Shown here: positions 58,772 through 64,000 of the stretch, piece after piece
Layout: each line of letters opens with the position of its first letter
Numbering within the stretch: position 1 is the first letter of the stretch
Assembly (NCBI GenBank): GCA_949825025.1
Contig: OX463779.1
Span: forward strand, 26,766,816 to 26,830,815
Origin: Siphlonurus alternatus
Lineage: Eukaryota > Arthropoda > Insecta > Ephemeroptera > Siphlonuridae
Length of the DNA: 64,000 nt
Direction: 5' to 3'
Notes under the pieces: generated by a model
What the model was told of the DNA's origin: nothing
The model's database searches: none
What the model saw: only the letters and a program-made list of their open reading frames with translations
Made by a program: the position numbers and the translations under genes

Positions 58772-61700
58772 TACTATATAGTATAGATAGTATAGAAAAT
58801 AAACTATATATAATATTTATATTATTATATACAGTATATTAATATATGATATATTATATGATATAAAAATAAATACTATATATTATATAAGCATATAATA
58901 TATATATTTAAATTTAAAATATGCGATTATGCGAATGAATATACGAGCGGTCATTATATTCAGGCGTGCGGTGGGCGATGAGGGCGATCGCCCCCCCCCC
59001 TCCCCCCAAAGTTCCCAAAATATAATTACATTCAATGTGTTACTACCACCCCCACTATCCTCGCACTCAAAATTTTAACATTGCGGAATAGGGCAATGCG
59101 AGCTGGATCCGCCCCTGATTATATTTAGAAATTAGATTATTTAGATTTTAAGCTATTTACTAGTTTATTAATTTATAGCATTTCATTTACGCATTTATAT
59201 AGCCATTTACTAAAGAAATGTACAATTTTTATTTATTTTAATATTTGTAATGCTAATTTGATCCCAAGCTATGCTATAATATACTGAAGGATTTTCGTTG
59301 GCTATTTTTTAGCTCGCATCAGGTTGGGCTGTGCAGGTTCCAAAACTTGCTGCTAGTGCAATTTGTTTGCTTTATAGCTGCTATAGTGCTTACCAACCTC
59401 GTAATATCATCATGTGTTTATTAGGGTTCAAAACTCTCTATTATTTTTGTCATGAAATTTGCAATCAAATTTGTAATATAAAACATGAAAACTAAACAAA
59501 CGTAACGCAGTTTAAAGCACTTTAAACATCCTTTATTTTATGGTCCTTTACTTTAATTTTCAATATTTTGTAAACAAATTAAAAAGCACCAATATTTAAA
59601 AATTGTTAAAATTTTAAAAACGTACCGTATTCCTGCATCATTTCGTCCGCTACATTCGACAATTTCAATTTTACTATTCGACGTCTACATCAAGCACGTG
59701 CAGTGATTCTGCGGGATTTGGTCTTGCATTTTTTTGCAAGCTAGTCTGTTGAAATTTTAATAGTTGAGTTTAAAATTATACTTGTTTCGTTATTATACAA
59801 GTTATTTAAATATTAATGAATAAAAACTAAAAACTGTATTCCGATAGAATCCGATATCCGATTTGAATCCGAAATCCGTTTTGAATCTAAAATCCGCTTC
59901 AAATTCAAAATCCGAAATCCGATTCAAATTCGGAATCCGATTCAAATTCGGAATCCGATTGAAATTCGGAATCCGTTTCAAATTCGGAATCCGAAATCCG
60001 ATTTGAATCCGATATCCGTTCGCAAAGATCGGATTTTGAATCCGCTTTCCAATAGGAATCCGAAAAACGGATTTTCGGATTTCGGATTTTTTAAAATCCG
60101 GAATTCGGATATCAAAAAAAGCGGATTTCAACAGCACTAATATATATATATATAATATAATAATTAATAATAATTTATGTAATAATTTAAATAGTATTTG
60201 TTTTTCTACTCAAGACATGCAAAGTGATGATTAATGTTCTCACAGATCGGCGTGCTTCTTTGCCCAAGAGATTACCCGGTGACGCCCACTCAGCAGGGTC
60301 ACGGCCTCAGGTGGCCAGGGGACACCAGGTGGCTCCTGAGCGACCTGAGCGCAAGACGTCTCTGCCAGTCCTACCGCAAGGTACCCGTTCTCCCCAGCAC
60401 GTGCCGGAGCGGGCAAAGCTGGTTAGTTTTTTTCTTTGCTTACTAAAAATGTTTAGATATCCCTAGAACTAACGGAATTAAGTAATGGTTAGTATCATTA
60501 TATAGGCATGTTTAATCCAAAAGATTTTTATATTTAACTAAAATATGTCCTTATCTGTCTATATCTGTCCGTTTCTTTCATTAAATTAACTAAAATATGA
60601 CAGACGAGAACAGTGATATACCGGTATATTTTTATATAGAAATTTTAATTCAAATTTTGATGAAAATATTTGTCCCATGCCTTATGTTGTTATAATGCTG
60701 CTTCAATAAGACCAATGCATGGGATAAATTCAAACACATCTTTTTTCAGTAATAGCTGTACTGTTTCTACACATAACTAGTTAACATGTTTGGTGATGGG
60801 TTGGACATTTTGTGATTAAATTAGATTACATAAAACTTGTTGGGGATACTTTCTTGTTATTGTCGTGAAGTTCTTGTTACCTTAATTATTTTAGTGCAGT
60901 TAAGAGTGCAGTGCTTCAAATCCTTCTTCCTGTTTGTTGACAACTTGCAGCTCACCTGCAGGATGGGCTTTATTTGAACAATCAAACAACAGGTAGAAAT
61001 TACAAATATATTGGCACTTGGAAATTGCATGATATGGGCTATCTAGCCTTAGTGAAATACTCGATGCCTTCTACCAACACACTCTTTGTTCTTTTTTTCT
61101 TTCTTTACTGCAAAAATATATTTTTATTCAAAATTTTAGTTTAGAGGAATGCTGCCTTTTTATTGGTTATATTTTTTCTGTGCAATAATACATATTTACA
61201 ACAAAAAATTATGCACATACAAACATTTTTAGGATACTGTGTTGCATAGTCTGAATAGTTCATAACATATCCTCAAAAGTGCACATTGCAACATTCAATG
61301 AACTCCGCTGAATCTACTCTGTCATGGAAGTAGCATAATTATAAACAAATATGAAAACCAAACTATATAATGGTTTTATATTGTCAATTACATAAAAACT
61401 AAAATACATTTTACCAAAGCTACCTATATCAATAGAAGCCATGCATATCCCAATGTTGAAGTTCTATACTAGCATGTAGTTCTTGCTTTGACCACGCAGC
61501 GCTAGTGTTAGGACAAACTGGATATGAAATTCCACACTTCGTGTCCCAGTAAATTTAAAAATAACATTGTGAGGTTCCAATTTTAAAATTTTAACGCCCA
61601 GGCTGACGTTTGATTATTAATCGTTATTAACTTTCGATTTCCGGTTTGTCTTAACACCAGCGATGCAGTGGCGAAAAGTGTCACTACTTTGCCTAGTTGA

Positions 61701-62115
61701 AATTTTGTACAGAAACAACTTGGATATAGGTAGTTTTGCATTTTACAATACTAACATTTCAGATTGCTCCCCAATTTAATGAAATCTTAAAAAGTATTCT
61801 AGAATTTTATAGCAATTGAAAAGTGAGAAGATTTGGAGATGTTTTTTAAGAAAAATCACCCTCTCTTAGTTAGATATATGTTTCACTTCAGCACAAGGTA
61901 TTGTATTCCTGATGTAGCTGCCTCCTCATTGGCTATACTTGCAGGGGAAGATGGAGGGCCTCAGACACCCGAGCAGAAGACGGCAGTTCAGCAACAAGGC
62001 CAACGAAAGCTCGCTGGGCAGCACCACCAACTGTAGCGAGTGCAACCTGCACAACAACTCAGCCACAGTCAAGTTTCCACTTCACACCCTGTTTCCACAC
62101 AGGAACCTCGCCTGA
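53369..62115 (+). CDS. MAPK15: Mitogen-activated protein kinase 15 (ERK7/ERK8)
   Basis: Nine coding exons join in phase to 530 residues (human: 544): 53,369-53,440; 54,706-54,925; 54,991-55,121; 55,689-55,861; 56,061-56,200; 56,322-56,517; 56,769-57,082; 60,246-60,421; 61,945-62,115. The Ser/Thr kinase domain spans about residues 15-308. It has the glycine loop GKGAYG 22-27, catalytic lysine 44 in VALKK, HRDQKPSN 137-144, DFG 157-159, activation loop TDY 180-182 and RWYRAPE 186-192. HRDQ instead of HRDL, and the [10 protein letters not shown] segment, mark the ERK7/8 subfamily. The tail (309-530) begins with [13 protein letters not shown], conserved in the family, and is Ser/Pro/Arg-rich. The kinase is atypical and largely auto-activating. 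In animals it acts at the basal body in ciliogenesis and in autophagy and secretion control. Oddities are TDY for TEY and a GC donor after exon 7. Met 53,369 was chosen because it gives the usual short N-terminus; Met 53,381 is an alternative. Confidence 0.96.
53441..54705 (+). other. MAPK15 intron 1
   Basis: Donor GGGG/GTAAGT, acceptor TCTCTATTTCAG, phase 0, splitting the glycine loop between G24 and A25. AT-rich with no internal exon seen. Confidence 0.9.
55122..55688 (+). other. MAPK15 intron 3
   Basis: The donor AAAAG/GTAAAA runs straight into a poly(A) tract. The acceptor is TTACCTGTTTTAG. Phase 0, splitting HRDQK from PSN. The 67-codon frame at 55,211-55,414 is intronic by-product. Confidence 0.9.
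56769..57082 (+). CDS. MAPK15: MAPK15 exon 7 with GC splice donor and read-through stop
   Basis: The acceptor is TTCTTCACTGCAG. The exon completes the kinase C-lobe (KFHNMESE) and starts the tail. It ends GAGTGGCAAG at 57,082 and the next bases are GCAAGT, the textbook GC-type donor. If it is not spliced, translation adds two residues and stops at TGA 57,088-57,090, giving a 417-residue form. The GC donor leaves one base (phase 1), and the exon at 60,246 supplies the two bases needed, so the join is in frame. Confidence 0.85.
57162..57270. repeat. Near-perfect hairpin, 44-bp arms
   Basis: Arms 57,162-57,205 and 57,227-57,270 are complementary with a single mismatch (ATGACGG versus ATGGCGG) and leave a 21-base loop. 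The central part reads TGCGTATTCGTTGACGACG. No target duplication was found. Confidence 0.92.
57426..57491 (-). repeat. Inverted copy of the exon 7 splice acceptor and exon start
   Basis: The minus strand repeats 56,756-56,821 with one difference in 66 bases. The copied segment includes 13 intronic bases with the AG acceptor and the first 53 bases of exon 7. Because it includes intron, it was copied from DNA and not from spliced RNA. Confidence 0.95.
58519..58566. repeat. (AAAT)n microsatellite
   Basis: About 12 tetranucleotide units. Confidence 0.95.
58591..58713 (+). repeat. Direct repeat, copy 1
   Basis: Starts TAGCATTTCATTTACGCATT and ends TTTTCGTTGGCTAT. Repeated at 59,176-59,305 with a few changes, 585 bp apart. 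Confidence 0.9.
58710..58764. repeat. (TA)n microsatellite
   Basis: About 54 bp of TA at the edge of direct repeat copy 1. Confidence 0.95.
58961..59117. mobile_element. 157-bp hAT MITE with 8-bp target duplication (second copy)
   Basis: It starts CAGGCGTGCGG and ends GGATCCGCCCCTG, flanked by ATTATATT at 58,953-58,960 and 59,118-59,125. Length equals the copy at 34,453. A C run of ten followed by TCCCCCC lies inside. It is inserted within the larger CGGATT-repeat element. Confidence 0.88.
59176..59305 (+). repeat. Direct repeat, copy 2
   Basis: Second copy of 58,591-58,713. The two copies bracket the hAT MITE and a (TA)n tract. Confidence 0.9.
60246..60421 (+). CDS. MAPK15: MAPK15 exon 8
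   Basis: GC-rich, starting [18 protein letters not shown] and ending HVPERAKL. Acceptor GTTCTCACAG, donor AAAGCTG/GTTAGT. The peptide is basic and Pro-rich, like the C-terminal tail of vertebrate MAPK15, but has no recognisable motif of its own. Confidence 0.82.
60422..61944 (+). other. MAPK15 intron 8
   Basis: Phase 0 intron. A possible 42-nt cassette at 60,951-60,992 has good splice borders (TTGACAACTTGCAG before, CAACAG/GTAGAA after). In frame it would introduce TGA. Confidence 0.8.
61945..62115 (+). CDS. MAPK15: MAPK15 terminal exon 9
   Basis: Follows the acceptor GGCTATACTTGCAG in phase 0. The frame reads [18 protein letters not shown], then a Ser/Asn-rich stretch, and ends FPHRNLA with TGA at 62,113-62,115. 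The other open frame across this exon (stop at 62,036) would need a different phase and is not used. Confidence 0.8.
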   Translation, partial: GKMEGLRHPSRRRQFSNKANESSLGSTTNCSECNLHNNSATVKFPLHTLFPHRNLA

Positions 62116-63299
62116 CTTGCTCATCAGAACTAATTAACACTTCTCATCCTAAATTTTGTAGTCGTGCTTATATTTTATAAATTATTTTCATTTTTAGATC
62201 ATGTGATGTAAAATTATTCTTGTAGTAGTGTGTAACATATTATCTTCTAGTCAAATTGTTTTCCATGCATCATATCAACTGGAGTCTTTTAGAAAAAGCT
62301 CCATGCAGCTGCTCCCAAATATAAACAGTGTCTGAAGTCCACTTGCCTGGAAAAGCCAAACTATTATGTGCTTCTTTTAAAAAGACTCCGTTTGATGAAC
62401 TGATCTGAAAAAAGGTGTGTACTTTGTCCTTGATCTCCATACTTTTAAAGTAATATTTAAGAGATTAAGAAACTATCTACAGTTGGTAGGTAAGTGCAGG
62501 CCAGTCCAGACCCCACGTTAAACATGTCGTCAAAACTAGTTGCATAAGTTACAGGGGATGGTCGACCTTTTCATGGTAGAAAAGAGATGGCGTTTTTGTC
62601 GCATCTGGTGTGACGTCACGCCTGCACCACCAGCGAAACACGGCCAAGCAGGTGATGGCAAGGGGCCGGACAACTATACCACGCGTCAGCTACGAAAATC
62701 GTCCGCAAATCGTCCGCAAGGCTCATATTCCCATCCTGTAGCGTTGCGAGAGGGGTGAAAAAATTATTCTCTTTATGTGATTTTTACTATAGCAGGCGGG
62801 CGGGCCGGCGGGTTGCTAGCAACCGGCAGTAAATTATGTCATCCCTCACAGTCAGTTACAATATTGCTTGTAACTGATAATTATTACTGCGTAATTATAT
62901 AATATTATATTAAAATTATTATATATTATATATATATATAAATAAACTGAAAAATAGCAGGGAGATATAAAATATATATTATTTAAAATTTATAAATTGC
63001 CGTTTTCAAACTTGTTTTATAAAAAAGCCATGTAAAAAAAAAACATTATAAATTATTATAATTCTAATAAATATTATACAGAATTGAAATATTAGCGATT
63101 TATTTAGTGTCATCTCGCTGTCAGTACTATATTCTTACATTGTTGTTGCTCCTTTAATTTTTATAGGCTAGCTAGGAAAAACGAAAGTTATTTTTTTATG
63201 AATTAAGATAAAAAGAGTGCAGTGTTTTTTTTTCTCTTCCTTAAAAAAAAAAACAAAAATATATAAAATATTGCTGCTCAAGGCTATAACTTTCTTCCG
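62116..63299 (+). other. MAPK15 3' UTR and downstream intergenic DNA
   Basis: No strong poly(A) hexamer lies close to the stop. AATAAA at 62,941 is far away and beyond a promoter-like patch. A 72-codon frame at 62,540-62,758 overlaps that patch and has no recognised motif. Confidence 0.4.
62611..62824. promoter_or_regulatory. CRE plus RFX-like palindrome, candidate promoter
   Basis: A perfect CRE (TGACGTCA, 62,611-62,618) in a GC-rich patch is followed by GGTTGCTAGCAACC (62,811-62,824), two RFX half-sites with no spacer. It may be the start of a gene that lies beyond the window, on either strand. Confidence 0.3.
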
Positions 63300-63573
63300 A
63301 TAGTGGCCACGCGGCCTGCATGCTTACGCGTCCCAGCATTCGCTGAGGTGAGACTGAGGGAACCGTGGAAAACTCAGTCAGGACGGACACCTCTACTTTT
63401 TCTCAATGGACCAAAGTAATGTCCAAAGCCTGGGGAACCACACACAAGTGCATCACTGCACTGGGTGGAAAGCGAGATGAATTTACCCCAGGGAGGGAGC
63501 AGCGTATTTTCTACTTAAAACGGTCACCCATCCATGTACTAACCACGCTCGACGTAGCCTGACTTCGGTGTTT
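63300..63573 (-). mobile_element. 5S-rRNA-derived SINE, truncated in the 5S head
   Basis: Read on the minus strand it starts within 5S-like sequence (CACCGAAGTCAGGCTACGTC, then GTGGTTAGTACATGGATGGG). It runs through a body with TTCCCCAGGCTTTGGAC to the shared block CTGACTGAGTTTTCCACGG and CGAATGCTGGGACGCG. It matches the copy at 35,104-35,393. The first 25 or so bases of the 5S part are missing. Confidence 0.78.
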
Positions 63574-63647
63574 TTTCAAACAAAATATGCGGTTAGAATA
63601 ATTATACAGTATAATATATAATATAATTATACCATATATTATATATA

Positions 63648-64000
63648 CAGTAAAACCTCAATTTTACGAACTTCGATTTAACGAAATTCGCGATTTTACG
63701 AAGTATTTTCTCGGTCCCGAATAGTTAGATAGGGAAATGCATGTTAAATAACCTTGAATTTATAATACGAAAACTCGATTTTACGAAATACGAAGTGCTC
63801 ACGCTCCCTAGAGAGCATTAACCTCGGGTTTACGAATATATTTGTCCATAGCCCTATGATTTGTCATATATTTGTCATATATAAAAAATTTAAAGCGTTT
63901 TTTAAATGTAAATTACGCGTGCGTCGTAACGTAAAATTTGTGATCGAGAATCGAGATTATTTTTATTTTATAGCGTCAACTCGTAAGATTTTTTTTATTT
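63648..64000 (+). mobile_element. pogo/Tigger-like (Tc1/mariner superfamily) transposon end
   Basis: CAGTAAAACCTCAATTTTAC-GAACTTCGATTTAACGAA after a TA dinucleotide is the typical terminus of pogo/Tigger elements. Further subterminal copies of the ATTTTACGAA motif occur at about 63,690 and 63,780. The element runs off the window, so a transposase cannot be assessed. Confidence 0.7.

Larger units (their letters stand above)
57595..60139. mobile_element. 2.5-kb hAT-like element with CGGATT subterminal arrays
   Basis: The ends are TAGTGCTGTCGAAA (57,595) and the complement of TAGTGCTGTTGAAATCCGC (to 60,139), with ATATATAT on both sides (8 bp, but ambiguous in TA sequence). Both ends hold arrays of CGGAT(A/T)TCGGATTCAAAG-type units: a clear 18-bp period at 57,680-57,765 and a longer degenerate array at 59,836-60,128. 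The arrays read as short peptide repeats but are not genes. The interior is AT-rich with no transposase frame. Confidence 0.7.
57083..60245 (+). other. MAPK15 intron 7 (GC-AG) loaded with repeats
   Basis: 3,163 bp from GCAAGT to TTAATGTTCTCACAG. In order it holds the 44-bp-arm hairpin (57,162-57,270), the inverted copy of the exon 7 start (57,426-57,491) and the CGGATT-repeat element (57,595-60,139). Confidence 0.8.

Noticed and set aside
61833..62036. 67-codon frame across the last MAPK15 exon
   Set aside because: It begins inside the intron and uses a frame that does not continue from exon 8. The phase-0 frame to 62,115 gives the expected total length.

Overview
This window is nuclear DNA from an invertebrate animal. 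It is AT-rich, with long TA microsatellites, spliced genes with GT-AG introns, and short GC-rich exons in AT-rich introns. It also carries many small non-autonomous DNA transposons and SINE-like elements. The phylum cannot be fixed from this sequence alone; an arthropod or another protostome is plausible. No open reading frame suggests an autonomous transposon, virus, bacterial insert or CRISPR array.

Three genes are supported, all on the + strand. (1) At 425-764 lies the last coding exon of a C2H2 zinc-finger protein that begins upstream of the window. (2) At about 41.0-46.8 kb is a FAM110 family gene (centrosome/microtubule-linked proteins in vertebrates), modelled from five exons that join in frame to 646 codons. 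(3) At 53.4-62.1 kb is a MAPK15 (ERK7/ERK8) protein kinase gene. Its nine exons join in frame to a 530-residue protein, close to the vertebrate length. The kinase has an HRDQ catalytic loop, typical of ERK7/8, and a TDY activation motif where TEY is usual. A perfect RFX X-box lies about 600 bp upstream of its start, which fits the known ciliary role of MAPK15.

The 40 kb between the zinc-finger exon and FAM110 holds no recognised gene. It is packed with palindromic transposons. Five copies of one roughly 350-bp palindromic family mostly sit at TTAA target sites. A 4.5-kb palindromic TTAA element has a second TTAA element nested in one arm, with the matching empty site still present in the other arm. 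There are also subterminal-repeat elements, an hAT MITE and 5S-rRNA-derived SINEs. A few GC-rich islands with weak ORFs are listed at low confidence.

The most unusual locus is the MAPK15 intron at 57,083-60,245. Its donor is GC rather than GT. Reading through the donor gives an immediate stop, so two C-termini are possible. The intron carries an inverted 66-bp copy (65/66 identical) of the 3' splice site and start of the preceding exon. It also carries a 44-bp-arm hairpin and a 2.5-kb hAT-like element built on CGGATT repeats, which itself contains another hAT MITE. This arrangement could make the pre-mRNA fold back over its own splice acceptor.
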